The position numbers and the translations under genes were made by a program. Positions 16,387 to 24,319 of a stretch of 64,000 nt of DNA are shown here, piece after piece. The number at the start of each line of letters is the position of its first letter. The first letter of the stretch is position 1. The notes beneath the pieces are model-generated. The model was not told the DNA's origin and searched no databases. It saw only the letters and a program-made list of their open reading frames with translations. This stretch comes from Mucilaginibacter ginkgonis (GTDB taxonomy: Bacteria; Bacteroidota; Bacteroidia; Sphingobacteriales; Sphingobacteriaceae). The stretch is taken from positions 1,798,001 to 1,862,000 of the forward strand of contig NZ_CP066775.1 of the NCBI RefSeq assembly GCF_009754905.2. The letters run 5' to 3'.

Positions 16387-18852
16387 TCATTCAGAGCGAA
16401 GGCTTTTTACAGGATTAGCCGTAGCAGCCCTAAAGGTTTGCGTCGTTGAGGTTAGCATGGCAGTCAGCAGCATCCCTAAACCGCTCAAAGCAAATATCCA
16501 CCAGCTGATTGATGTGCGGTCGGCAAAGTTTTGTATCCAGGTGTGCATGGCCCAATAAGCCAAAGGCGTTACAATAACGAAGGCCAAAACAATGAGCAAA
16601 ACTATTTCACGTGATAACAAGGCAATGATTTGTGCCACTGTCGCGCCCAGCACCTTCCGTACACCGATTTCTTTTGTGCGGGTGCGGGTAGTATACATGG
16701 CCAAACCTAATAATCCAAGGCAGCTGATGAGTACAGACAAACCGGAAGACCACATAAGCAACCGCGAAGTATGCTGCTCACTCTCATAAAACTTGCTGAT
16801 GCTTTCGTCATAAAAATGATAGGTGAAATCATCCTCGGGATATATTTTCTTCCACTCGGTTTTTATAGCCGCCAGCGCGTCTGCCCATTCGGTTCCGCCG
16901 GCGCTCTGTGGTTTTAGCTCAACATGTAAAACTTCGTTGTTATACTGCGAGGGGTACCATTGAATGCACAGCGGCTCAAGGGCTTCATGCAAAGAGCCTT
17001 GCTGAAAGTCTGATACCACTCCAATGATCTGCATGCGGCTATCGCCATTAAATTTGTCAACTATTTTACCTACTGCATCTGCAGGGTTTTTAAGGCCCAT
17101 AGCCCTGGTGTAAGCCACGTTTATTAAAAACGCTTTAGAGGTGTCCGTCGGTTCGATATTGCGGCCGGCCAATAGCTTTATCTGGTATAGCTTTATGTAA
17201 TTGGCGTCTCCGTACTTCATCTGAATATTTGTTTTAATCTCCTTCTTGCCATCTTTATATGTCCCCTCGGTCGAATTGGTATTGCTTGATGATGGCGGAT
17301 TACTGCCCCGGCTAATCATGGCCACCTGCGGCATGGCAGCTATTTTATCTTTAAAATAAGCAATCTTGTAATTAGAATTTTTCTTATACGGTGTCCACAT
17401 ATAAATGATGGCATCTTTTTTAAAACCAAGGTCTTTGTGCACAGCATAGTAAACTTGCTTACTCACCAAAATAGTTGCCATGATAAAGAATTGCGCAATA
17501 ACAAATTGTGTAACTGTGAGGGACTTTCGCATCCAAGCCGTCCGTGTTGTACCACTGTTTAAGACAGACTGGCTTTTAAGTACTTCAATTGGCTTATATC
17601 TCGAGAGCAGTAAAGCAGGATAAAAGCCCGACAGTAAGGCTACCACAATAGTAAGCAGCGCCAGAAATAATAATACACCGGGATGATTAAGCAGGTCTAG
17701 CTTTACATCGGGCGATATAAAGTCGGCAAATAACTTTAGGATCAACGGTGCACAGGCCAGAGAGATGAGAACCGCTACCAGCGTGATGATAAACGTTTCG
17801 CTGAGCAATTGGACTACAAGTTGCTGCCGTGTGCTGCCGATCGTTTTGCGGATACCGATCTCCTTTGCCCGTTGTGAAGATTGCGCGGTAACCAAATTGA
17901 TGAAGTTGATGCAACCCAGCAGCAATAGAAAAGAAGCAATAACCAGTAATCCGTAAAGCACTGTTTTGCTCACAGGCTGGTTGTAGCCCACCGTACCATA
18001 ATTAGTACCAAAATGGAGATCTGATAATGGCTGAAGATGGTAATTACGTACCACATCTTTGTTCTGCGGCGTACGCGGATCGTGGCGATAATAAAGCTGT
18101 GTTACCTTCTTTTCAACCAAAGACGGATCAGCATTAGCATCTAACATGACAAAACATTGCGAAGAGGAAGTGGTGCCTCCCCAGTTATCGGTGCGAAATT
18201 GCCGTTTTAATTGCGCATTCGTCAACGCGGTGCCCCACGAAATAAAATCATGAAAAGTGATATCGGTGTTTCCTTCAAAATCGGCGACAACACCAACTAC
18301 AGATGTTTTTATGGTGTCATTATAAGCTACGATCTTACCCAACACATCGGGCGCGTTTAGTTTTGGGAAATAAAGTTTAGCCTGCTTTTGCGTCAATACT
18401 ACCTGGTTAGGTTGGCTAAGGGCTGTGTTCATATTCCCTGCCAGCCACTTGTATTTAAAAAGTCCGAAATATCTCTTGTCCGTAAAAACGATGTTTTCAA
18501 CAGCCTTAAATTTCGCGTTGCCGGCTGTATTTGGTATCGTCACATCAAAGTCCCACGTGTAATAATGCGTAAGTTTTGCTACTTCCGGAATTTCGGCAGC
18601 TATTGCGTCGGGCAACGGCATAGACACCCCTCTGTTGTAGCCTGGGTTGCCCATATAAATAAAATTACTTACCACCCGGTAAATACGATGTCTGTCAGAG
18701 TGAAACTTATCAAACGACAAGTCATGCTCAACTATGAGGTAGATTACCAACGCCGCGCTGATGCCTATGCTTAAGCCAAGCACATTTATAAAAGAAAATA
18801 GCTTGCGGGCGGCGATATTTCTTAGAGCAACTTTAAAGTAGTTTTTAAGCAT
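16387..18852 (-). CDS. ABC transporter permease, MacB/FtsX type
   Basis: 821 residues in the typical Bacteroidota double layout: an N-terminal span (KLFSFINVLGLSIGISAALV), a periplasmic MacB-PCD domain, an FtsX block of three spans near residues 285-420 (with QSSQRAKEIGIRKTIGSTRQ), a second PCD domain, and a final FtsX block (RTRTKEIGVRKVLGATVAQI). These permeases work with a separate ATPase in mechanotransmission or lipoprotein and peptide export. No ATPase gene is adjacent, so the partner must be elsewhere. It is a single-gene unit on the minus strand. Confidence 0.93.
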   Translation of the reverse strand: MLKNYFKVALRNIAARKLFSFINVLGLSIGISAALVIYLIVEHDLSFDKFHSDRHRIYRVVSNFIYMGNPGYNRGVSMPLPDAIAAEIPEVAKLTHYYTWDFDVTIPNTAGNAKFKAVENIVFTDKRYFGLFKYKWLAGNMNTALSQPNQVVLTQKQAKLYFPKLNAPDVLGKIVAYNDTIKTSVVGVVADFEGNTDITFHDFISWGTALTNAQLKRQFRTDNWGGTTSSSQCFVMLDANADPSLVEKKVTQLYYRHDPRTPQNKDVVRNYHLQPLSDLHFGTNYGTVGYNQPVSKTVLYGLLVIASFLLLLGCINFINLVTAQSSQRAKEIGIRKTIGSTRQQLVVQLLSETFIITLVAVLISLACAPLILKLFADFISPDVKLDLLNHPGVLLFLALLTIVVALLSGFYPALLLSRYKPIEVLKSQSVLNSGTTRTAWMRKSLTVTQFVIAQFFIMATILVSKQVYYAVHKDLGFKKDAIIYMWTPYKKNSNYKIAYFKDKIAAMPQVAMISRGSNPPSSSNTNSTEGTYKDGKKEIKTNIQMKYGDANYIKLYQIKLLAGRNIEPTDTSKAFLINVAYTRAMGLKNPADAVGKIVDKFNGDSRMQIIGVVSDFQQGSLHEALEPLCIQWYPSQYNNEVLHVELKPQSAGGTEWADALAAIKTEWKKIYPEDDFTYHFYDESISKFYESEQHTSRLLMWSSGLSVLISCLGLLGLAMYTTRTRTKEIGVRKVLGATVAQIIALLSREIVLLIVLAFVIVTPLAYWAMHTWIQNFADRTSISWWIFALSGLGMLLTAMLTSTTQTFRAATANPVKSLRSE

Positions 18853-18995
18853 GGCAGCTAGGTTTGGTGATTATCAGCAATAATTAAGACATTGATATAA
18901 ATTACTAATAGTCAGCATTTTGAATTTAGAACAGCTCAAGCATTCGTTCGAAGTCGTTACACAAGTGTTCGGTTTTGATACAGGTTCTGTACTTA

Positions 18996-19083
18996 TGTCA
19001 TCTCGACGAGGACCGAGGAGAGATCTTCTGCGTTTTATATGTTTAAGGAGATTTCTCACCATTAACAATGGTTCGAAATGACA
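18996..19083. repeat. TGTCATCTCGACGAGG...TTCGAAATGACA inverted repeat
   Basis: TGTCATCTCGA at the left end is mirrored by TTCGAAATGACA at the right end, and GAGAGATCT by AGATTTCTC further in. It is an 88-base element bounded like the repeats at 1391, 16309 and 22735. It lies upstream of the pheA promoter. Confidence 0.65.
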
Positions 19084-19153
19084 ATTAGATAAAAGGTTCA
19101 GCAAATTAAATTCTGTTCGCCCGTAACTTTTTTACGAATTTTAAAATTATCTA

Positions 19154-19183
19154 TTGACATTTTGATTTTTACCTGTAGATTTA
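19154..19183 (+). promoter_or_regulatory. Promoter of the pheA leader
   Basis: TTGACA begins at 19154 and TAGATTTA lies at 19176-19183. This fits the Bacteroidota pattern TTG-N19-TAnnTTT(G) with one mismatch, and also a sigma70-like TTGACA-N16-TAGATT. It predicts a start site close to 19190, just before the leader peptide ATG at 19198. Confidence 0.55.
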
Positions 19184-19197
19184 CCACCGTTACAACA

Positions 19198-19263
19198 ATG
19201 AAATACACAGGCGCATATTATTTTGGTTTCTACTTTTACTTTAGCAGTAAAAGCCGGGACTGA
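19198..19263 (+). CDS. Phe/Tyr-rich attenuator leader peptide
   Basis: This is a 21-codon ORF from ATG 19198 to TGA 19261. Residues 7-15 read YYFGFYFYF; in all there are four Phe and five Tyr. It lies directly after the promoter and just before a terminator hairpin that precedes pheA, the classical layout of an amino-acid attenuator. The last codons (Ser-Arg-Asp-stop) are encoded by the segment GCCGGGACT, which is repeated exactly as the 3' arm of the terminator. A ribosome finishing the peptide would cover that segment; one stalled at the Phe/Tyr codons would leave it free. It is too short to appear in ordinary gene calls. Confidence 0.8.
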   Translation: MKYTGAYYFGFYFYFSSKSRD

Positions 19264-19328
19264 TATATGCCTAAACAAGACATAAAATAAATCAGAAAAA
19301 GTCCCGGCCAAAAAGCCGGGACTTTTTT
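19249..19328 (+). promoter_or_regulatory. Phe/Tyr attenuator: competing antiterminator and terminator
   Basis: Three segments compete. Segment 1 (19253-19261, GCCGGGACT) lies at the end of the leader ORF, segment 2 is AGTCCCGGC (19300-19308), and segment 3 (19315-19323) is GCCGGGACT again. Segments 2 and 3 form a terminator with a CAAAAA loop and a run of seven T. Segments 1 and 2 can pair equally well and would prevent it. AAAAGCCGGGACT is repeated exactly at 19249-19261 and 19311-19323. The predicted logic: scarce charged tRNA-Phe or tRNA-Tyr stalls the ribosome upstream of segment 1, the 1:2 pairing forms and the operon is read; ample supply gives termination. The sequence is direct evidence; the function is inferred. 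Confidence 0.78.
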
Positions 19329-19339
19329 TATGACATAAA

Positions 19340-20176
19340 ATGGCACAGCAAAAACCACGGGTTGCGATTCAGGGGATCAGGGCATCGTTTCACGAAGAAG
19401 CTGCTTTCAAGTTCTTTGGTGAGAAAATCACAACCATCGAATGCAATTCGTTTAAACAAACTTTTGAAAAACTCCAGGCAAAAGAAGCGGACTACGTGGT
19501 GATGGCCATTGAGAACAGCATCGCCGGAAGTATTTTGCCTAACTACTCGCTGCTGCTGAGTTACAATTTTCCGGTGGTGGGCGAAGTATATCTGCCTATT
19601 CAACTGCATCTGATGGCTTTGCCGGGAGTAAAGTTCGAAGATGTAAAAGTGGTTACATCCCACCCCATCGCCATAAGGCAATGTGTTGATTTCTTTGACG
19701 AATTTCCGCATTTAAAGGTTGTCGAAAGCAGCGACACCGCGGCATGCGCCAAGCGCATCCGCGAAGAGCAGCTGACCGATACCGTCGCGATAGCGAACAC
19801 CCTGGCCGCCAATCTTTACGATCTGGAAATTCTGGAACGACGCATTGAATCGAATAAAAAGAATTTTACGCGTTTTTTGATTCTCACCCATCATGAGAAC
19901 GCTAAGACAACGGGTGCCAACAAGGCATCGCTATGCTTCCAGGTAAGTAACGAGGTTGGCTCTTTAGCTAAGGTATTGAACATCCTTGCAGAAGAGCAGG
20001 TAAACATGAGCAAAATTCAGAGCATGCCGGTTTTGGGCAAGCGTAACGAATACAATTTTTATGTAGACGTAGAATGGGAGGAGCAGTCCAGGTATGACAA
20101 AGCCATCCGCCAGATATTAAAGTATACACACAATTTTAACATCCTGGGGGAATATCTCCGCTACGTAGAAGAGTAA
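19340..20176 (+). CDS. pheA: Prephenate dehydratase with ACT regulatory domain
   Basis: 278 residues. The catalytic PDT domain runs from VAIQGIRASFHEEAAFKFFG to about residue 180 and includes ENSIAGSILPNYSLL, SHPIAIRQC and the conserved KKNFTRFLILT motif with the catalytic Thr. An ACT domain follows (residues 195-272), where the usual ESRP motif of Phe feedback is QSMP (KIQSMPVLGKRNEYNFYVDV). The enzyme makes phenylpyruvate, the last carbon-skeleton step to phenylalanine. There is no fused chorismate mutase; that activity is supplied by the next gene. It is the first gene after the attenuator. Confidence 0.97.
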   Translation: MAQQKPRVAIQGIRASFHEEAAFKFFGEKITTIECNSFKQTFEKLQAKEADYVVMAIENSIAGSILPNYSLLLSYNFPVVGEVYLPIQLHLMALPGVKFEDVKVVTSHPIAIRQCVDFFDEFPHLKVVESSDTAACAKRIREEQLTDTVAIANTLAANLYDLEILERRIESNKKNFTRFLILTHHENAKTTGANKASLCFQVSNEVGSLAKVLNILAEEQVNMSKIQSMPVLGKRNEYNFYVDVEWEEQSRYDKAIRQILKYTHNFNILGEYLRYVEE

Positions 20177-20178
20177 GA

Positions 20179-20280
20179 GACAATAGTCCATAGACCATGG
20201 GCGATAAATTATTAAAAGCAAAAAATTAAAATACGAACATTTAAATAACAACTATGGTCCATCGTCTATGGTCCATCGTC
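20179..20280. repeat. Inverted pair of TATGGTCCATCGTC repeats
   Basis: On the right, TATGGTCCATCGTC occurs twice in perfect tandem (20253-20266 and 20267-20280). The left arm, GACAATAGTCCATAGACCAT (20179 onward), is an inverted version with about 18 of 22 matches. The AT-rich middle is about 50 bases. It fills the whole pheA to DAHP synthase gap, in the same architecture as the element between infC and rpmI but with different sequence. Confidence 0.7.
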
Positions 20281-20292
20281 TTAAAAAAAAGT

Positions 20293-21414
20293 ATGAAACT
20301 CGACCTTAAAATACAGCCTCTTGACAGCTGGATCAAGAAAACCGCCGAGCCTTTATTAATTGCCGGCCCCTGCAGCGCAGAAACTGAAGAACAATTAGTC
20401 GCCACCGCGCACCTTTTAGCCAAAACCGGAAAAGTAAGCGCCTTGCGCGCCGGCATCTGGAAACCACGCACCCGCCCCGGCGAGTTTGAAGGTATTGGCA
20501 GCATCGGTTTGCAGTGGCTAAAACGCGCTAAAGAAGAAACCGGCCTGCCTACCGCCGTTGAAGTTGCAACCGCTAAGCACGTGGAAGAAGCTTTGGCATC
20601 GGGCGTTGATATTCTTTGGGTGGGCGCACGCTCAACTGTTAATCCATTTACTGTACAGGAAATTGCTGATGCCTTGCAAGGTGCAGATGTACCTGTAATG
20701 GTAAAAAATCCGGTTAACCCCGATCTTTCATTATGGATCGGCGCCTTGGAGCGCATCAACCGTGCGGGTATTACCAAACTTGCTGCTATCCACCGCGGGT
20801 TCTCTTCTTTTGAAAAATCGGCATTCCGTAACGAACCGATGTGGGATTTAGCGATTAATTTGAAAACACACGCGCCTGAGTTGCCTATCATTAATGACCC
20901 AAGCCACATTACCGGCAACCGCGACCTGATATCTTATGTTGCACAAAAGGCATTGGATATGGACATGCAAGGTTTAATGATAGAATCGCACATTGACCCT
21001 TCTGTGGCCTGGACAGATGCCGCACAGCAGGTAACGCCGGCCGCCTTATCGGAATTGATGAGCCATTTAACGCTGCGTAAACCTGAAATCAAAAGCGCCG
21101 ACTTTAATGATAAGTTAAGCCAGTTGCGTAACCAGATAGACAAGATAGATGACCTTGTGATCCAGAAACTGGCAGAGCGAATGCAAATTGTTCAGAAGAT
21201 CGGCGAGTATAAAAAAGACAACAACATCACCATACTTCAGGTGAACCGCTGGGACGAAATTTTGCAAAAACGTACCGCCTATGGCAAAGCCTTAAAATTG
21301 GATAGCTCGTTCACAGAGAAACTGCTGGAACTGATTCACAGCGAGTCAATCCGTCGCCAGACAGAAATCATGAACAAAGACGCGGCCGTTGCCGAAAATC
21401 TAACCCACGCGTAA
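20293..21414 (+). CDS. aroF: Bifunctional DAHP synthase / chorismate mutase
   Basis: 373 residues from the ATG at 20293 (MKLDLKIQPLDSW). A longer frame from 20254 would translate the repeat element and is rejected. Residues 10-265 are a KDO8P-synthase-like (type I beta) DAHP synthase: LLIAGPCSAETEEQL, LRAGIWKPRTRPGEFEGIG, ILWVGARSTVNPFTVQEIAD, PVMVKNPVNPDLSLWIGALE and INDPSHITGNRD. Residues 280-365 form an AroQ-type chorismate mutase (LRNQIDKIDDLVIQKLAERM, then IHSESIRRQTEIM). The fusion covers the first step of the shikimate pathway and the first committed step to Phe and Tyr. It lies downstream of pheA and 9 bases upstream of aroA. Confidence 0.96.
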   Translation: MKLDLKIQPLDSWIKKTAEPLLIAGPCSAETEEQLVATAHLLAKTGKVSALRAGIWKPRTRPGEFEGIGSIGLQWLKRAKEETGLPTAVEVATAKHVEEALASGVDILWVGARSTVNPFTVQEIADALQGADVPVMVKNPVNPDLSLWIGALERINRAGITKLAAIHRGFSSFEKSAFRNEPMWDLAINLKTHAPELPIINDPSHITGNRDLISYVAQKALDMDMQGLMIESHIDPSVAWTDAAQQVTPAALSELMSHLTLRKPEIKSADFNDKLSQLRNQIDKIDDLVIQKLAERMQIVQKIGEYKKDNNITILQVNRWDEILQKRTAYGKALKLDSSFTEKLLELIHSESIRRQTEIMNKDAAVAENLTHA

Positions 21415-21423
21415 ACTAGCTGA

Positions 21424-22725
21424 ATGGCACACAATGTTATCATCAGTAAGCCGGACAAAACGGTTAATACCACTATACAACTTACAGGGTCTAAAAGTGA
21501 GTGCAACCGTGCACTCGTTATACAAGCCCTAAGTAAAGGCGTTGTAAAAGTTCAGAACATTTCAGACGCGGCGGACACGGTGACACTGGCAGGGATTCTG
21601 TCTGAGCCAAAATTTTCAGGATTTCAGAATACCGAGAATGAAAAAGCCCTCCCCTCAGTGGAGGGTTTGGGTGGGGCTTTATCCGAAATTAATGTCGGTC
21701 CCGCAGGGACTGCCATGCGCTTTTTGACAGCATACCTTACTTTGCAGCCGGGCGAATTTCTTTTGACAGGCAGCGAACGTATGAAACAGCGCCCTATTGG
21801 TATTTTAGTTGACGCTTTGCGCAAACTTGGCGCAAAGATCATCTACGCAGGTGTGGATGGATATCCGCCATTGCAGATATCCGGCGGTTTTGAACAACAG
21901 ACCAACCGCATCAGTATAAAAGGTGATATCAGCAGCCAGTATATCACTGCGCTACTGTTGATCGCTTCTCAACTGCAACAAGGTTTGCAGCTTGAAATTG
22001 AAGGCGAATTAACCTCCCGTCCGTACGTAGAAATGACGCTGAGCATGCTCCAGCAGGCGGGCATTCAACATACCTGGGAAGACAATGTCATCGCGATAGA
22101 AAATCAGCCCTTCACGGACGCTAGCATTTGGGTAGAGCCCGACTGGAGCGCCGCGTCATATTGGTATTCCATAGCCGCGCTGAGCGATGAAGCCGAATTA
22201 TTTTTGCCCGGGTTAGCCTCTTATAGCCTGCAAGGCGACAGTGTATTAACAGAGATAATGGCCAACTTTGGCATCACTTCTCAATTCAAAGATGGTGGCG
22301 TTTACCTTAAGAAAAAACCTAAGCCGACAGTAAGAAAGATTTTCGACCTCAAATCTTGCCCGGATTTGGCACAGACCATTATTGTTGTGTGTGCGGCTTT
22401 AGGCCATGAGGCCACTTTTACCGGCTTAGAGACTTTAAAGATCAAAGAGACCGACCGCATTGCAGCCTTACAAAACGAGCTTGGCAAAATGGGCGTTAAG
22501 CTGATTGAGAAAGGCCAGGTGTATAAACTGGACCTGAGCGAAAAATTCATTCCTCAAAAGATTGCTGTCAAAACTTACGAAGACCACCGCATGGCTATGG
22601 CCTTTGCACCCCTAGCTTGCATCATTCCGCAGGTAGAGATCGAGGACTACAGGGTAGTAGAAAAATCATATCCGGCTTTCTATAATGATCTTGAAAAAGC
22701 GGGGTTTGCTATCCAAGAAGTCTAA
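21424..22725 (+). CDS. aroA: 3-phosphoshikimate 1-carboxyvinyltransferase (EPSP synthase), with an inserted loop
   Basis: 433 residues. It transfers the enolpyruvyl group to shikimate 3-phosphate. Signatures are LTGSKSECNRALVIQAL near the start, INVGPAGTAMRFLTAYL, SERMKQRPIGILVDALRKLG, DISSQYITALLLIA, EPDWSAASYWYSIAAL, LKIKETDRIAALQNELGKMG and KTYEDHRMAMAFAPLA. Between residues 60 and 88 there is a segment with no family resemblance. Its DNA (about 21601-21687) contains the same CCCTCCCC...GGTGGGGCTT hairpin repeat found between genes elsewhere in the window. The frame stays open and all catalytic motifs are intact, so the enzyme is probably active with an extra loop. It is the last gene of the aromatic operon. 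Confidence 0.95.
   Translation: MAHNVIISKPDKTVNTTIQLTGSKSECNRALVIQALSKGVVKVQNISDAADTVTLAGILSEPKFSGFQNTENEKALPSVEGLGGALSEINVGPAGTAMRFLTAYLTLQPGEFLLTGSERMKQRPIGILVDALRKLGAKIIYAGVDGYPPLQISGGFEQQTNRISIKGDISSQYITALLLIASQLQQGLQLEIEGELTSRPYVEMTLSMLQQAGIQHTWEDNVIAIENQPFTDASIWVEPDWSAASYWYSIAALSDEAELFLPGLASYSLQGDSVLTEIMANFGITSQFKDGGVYLKKKPKPTVRKIFDLKSCPDLAQTIIVVCAALGHEATFTGLETLKIKETDRIAALQNELGKMGVKLIEKGQVYKLDLSEKFIPQKIAVKTYEDHRMAMAFAPLACIIPQVEIEDYRVVEKSYPAFYNDLEKAGFAIQEV
21641..21680. repeat. Hairpin repeat located inside the aroA coding sequence
   Basis: AAAAAGCCCTCCCC, TCAGT, GGAGGGTTTGGGTGGGGCTT has the same pattern as the minus-strand reading of the intergenic repeat at 16250-16303. The outer AAGCCC/GGGCTT and inner CCCTCC/GGAGGG arms pair. 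It is read in frame as residues 74-86 of AroA. Just before it (21601-21640) is a piece with CTGAG...TTCAGGATTTCAG that also looks repeat-like. Confidence 0.7.
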
Positions 22726-22734
22726 AACTACCTT

Positions 22735-22769
22735 GTCATGCCGATCGATAGCTATCGGGACGGCATGAC
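22735..22769. repeat. Perfect-ended GTCATGCCG...CGGCATGAC palindrome after aroA
   Basis: The ends GTCATGCCG and CGGCATGAC are exact inverses, and the centre CGATAGCTATCG is itself palindromic. It starts 9 bases after the aroA stop and is followed by CTTTTATG, so it probably acts as the operon terminator. Its ends match the repeat family at 1391-1470. Confidence 0.75.
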
Positions 22770-22858
22770 CTTTTATGATTTATCTTAATTTCTAGTTACC
22801 TTACGGGGATTAATGCCGCCCTTATACCAATTGACGGGCGGCTGTTACACCCTAAATT

Positions 22859-24220
22859 ATGAGTACAATTATTGAGAAGCCCCGCATAAGTTTTTGGCAG
22901 ATATGGAACATGAGTTTCGGTTTTTTGGGCATACAGTTTGGGTTTGCCTTGCAAAATGGTAATGCCAGCCGCATACTGCAAAAATATGGCGCAGATGTAG
23001 AACACCTTTCGTGGTTTTGGCTGGCAGCGCCCATTACAGGAATGATCGTACAGCCGATAATTGGCCATTATAGCGACCGTACCTGGAACCGACTTGGCCG
23101 TCGCCGCCCTTACTTTTTAACCGGCGCGATATTATCAGCCTTGGCTTTATTCCTGATGCCTAATTCGGCGGCTATCGCCAGCGTAGGCCCTGTTATCATT
23201 ATTGGCGCTGGTATGCTTATGATAATGGATGCTTCGTTTAATGTGGCTATGGAGCCATTCCGCGCTTTAGTTGCAGATAACCTGCCCGATAGTCAGCGAA
23301 GCACCGGCTTTTCTGTTCAGACTTTTCTGATAGGTTTTGGCGCGGTGCTGGGATCATGGCTGCCCTACATTTTCGCAAACTGGTTTCACCTGGGTGCGAC
23401 AGCATCTAACGGCCAGGTAGAAGATAATGTTAAATATTCGTTTTATGTAGGTGGTACGGTATTATTGCTTAGCGTGCTATGGACCGTTATCCGCACCAAA
23501 GAATACTCCCCTGCCGAGTATGCCAAATTTCATCCGGCAGAAAACACAGAAGGACATCAAAGCGGCATTGCTGAGATCATTGGTGACCTGCGCCGCATGC
23601 CGGCAACTATGAAACAATTAGGCCTGGTACAGTTCTTTTCGTGGTTTGCACTATTTTCAATGTGGGTATTTACTACGCCCGCAATCGCTTCGCATGTTTA
23701 CGGCGTGCCGACGGGTGATGTTTCGTCAGCGAAATATAACGAGGCCGCCAATTGGGTGGGCATTTTGTTTGGTGTATATAATGGTGTATCAGCCATTTAC
23801 GCATTAATGCTGCCGTCTATTGCCCGCGCAACCAGCCGTAAAAAAGCACACGCCTTTTCATTAGTGATGGGCGGCCTGGGTTTGCTTTCTATTTACCTGA
23901 TTAAGGATCCACATTGGCTCATACTTTCCATGGTAGGTATTGGTTTGGCATGGGGAAGTATTTTGGCATTGCCCTACGCTATTTTATCGGGATCTATTCC
24001 TGCGAAAAAAATGGGTGTATACATGGGCATATTCAACTTCTTTATCACCTTTCCGCAGATAGTGAACGGGCTGTTCGGTGGGCCAATAGTAAAATATTTT
24101 TATCACGGCCAGTCGGTGTATGCCATTGTTCTGGCAGGCTTTTTTATGCTTTGCGCGGCAGTGTCTGTAATGTTTGTTCAGGACAACAGGGACATCAGTG
24201 TTAAAAAGGCGTTAGAATAA
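22859..24220 (+). CDS. MFS sugar transporter, SLC45 (maltose/sucrose) family
   Basis: 453 residues and about 12 membrane spans. The opening ISFWQIWNMSFGFLGIQFGF and the loop GHYSDRTWNRLGRRRPYFLTGA are typical of the SLC45-type proton-sugar carriers that Bacteroidota place beside alpha-glucan enzymes. It would import maltose-like disaccharides or glucose oligomers across the inner membrane. It is followed, 99 bases on, by a GH31 alpha-glucosidase on the same strand, which supports an alpha-glucoside role. The exact sugar is inferred from context. Confidence 0.88.
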   Translation: MSTIIEKPRISFWQIWNMSFGFLGIQFGFALQNGNASRILQKYGADVEHLSWFWLAAPITGMIVQPIIGHYSDRTWNRLGRRRPYFLTGAILSALALFLMPNSAAIASVGPVIIIGAGMLMIMDASFNVAMEPFRALVADNLPDSQRSTGFSVQTFLIGFGAVLGSWLPYIFANWFHLGATASNGQVEDNVKYSFYVGGTVLLLSVLWTVIRTKEYSPAEYAKFHPAENTEGHQSGIAEIIGDLRRMPATMKQLGLVQFFSWFALFSMWVFTTPAIASHVYGVPTGDVSSAKYNEAANWVGILFGVYNGVSAIYALMLPSIARATSRKKAHAFSLVMGGLGLLSIYLIKDPHWLILSMVGIGLAWGSILALPYAILSGSIPAKKMGVYMGIFNFFITFPQIVNGLFGGPIVKYFYHGQSVYAIVLAGFFMLCAAVSVMFVQDNRDISVKKALE

Positions 24221-24319
24221 TTCTTGTTGAAATCTTACTGGCTTGATTTTTGGCGATTATCAATATATTGGCAATCCAATTGCTTTAAATTATTAGATAA
24301 ACTCTCCAAATAGCGCTTG

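Larger units (their letters stand above)
18853..19197. other. Intergenic region between permease gene and aromatic operon
   Basis: This 345-base divergent gap has no convincing ORF. It contains the inverted repeat at 18996-19083 and, at its right end, the promoter of the pheA leader (19154-19183). The remainder, including the AT-rich stretch 19085-19150, shows nothing I can name. Confidence 0.6.

Noticed and set aside
16387..18852. Complete MacAB-type efflux system
   Set aside because: Only the permease is present; no ATPase or membrane-fusion gene is adjacent.
19330..19338. Mini-ORF ATG ACA TAA just before pheA
   Set aside because: Two codons after the terminator T run with no signal of use; likely chance.
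20254..20292. N-terminal extension of DAHP synthase (reading VHRLWSIVLKK)
   Set aside because: It translates the tandem repeat element; the ATG at 20293 gives the normal family start.
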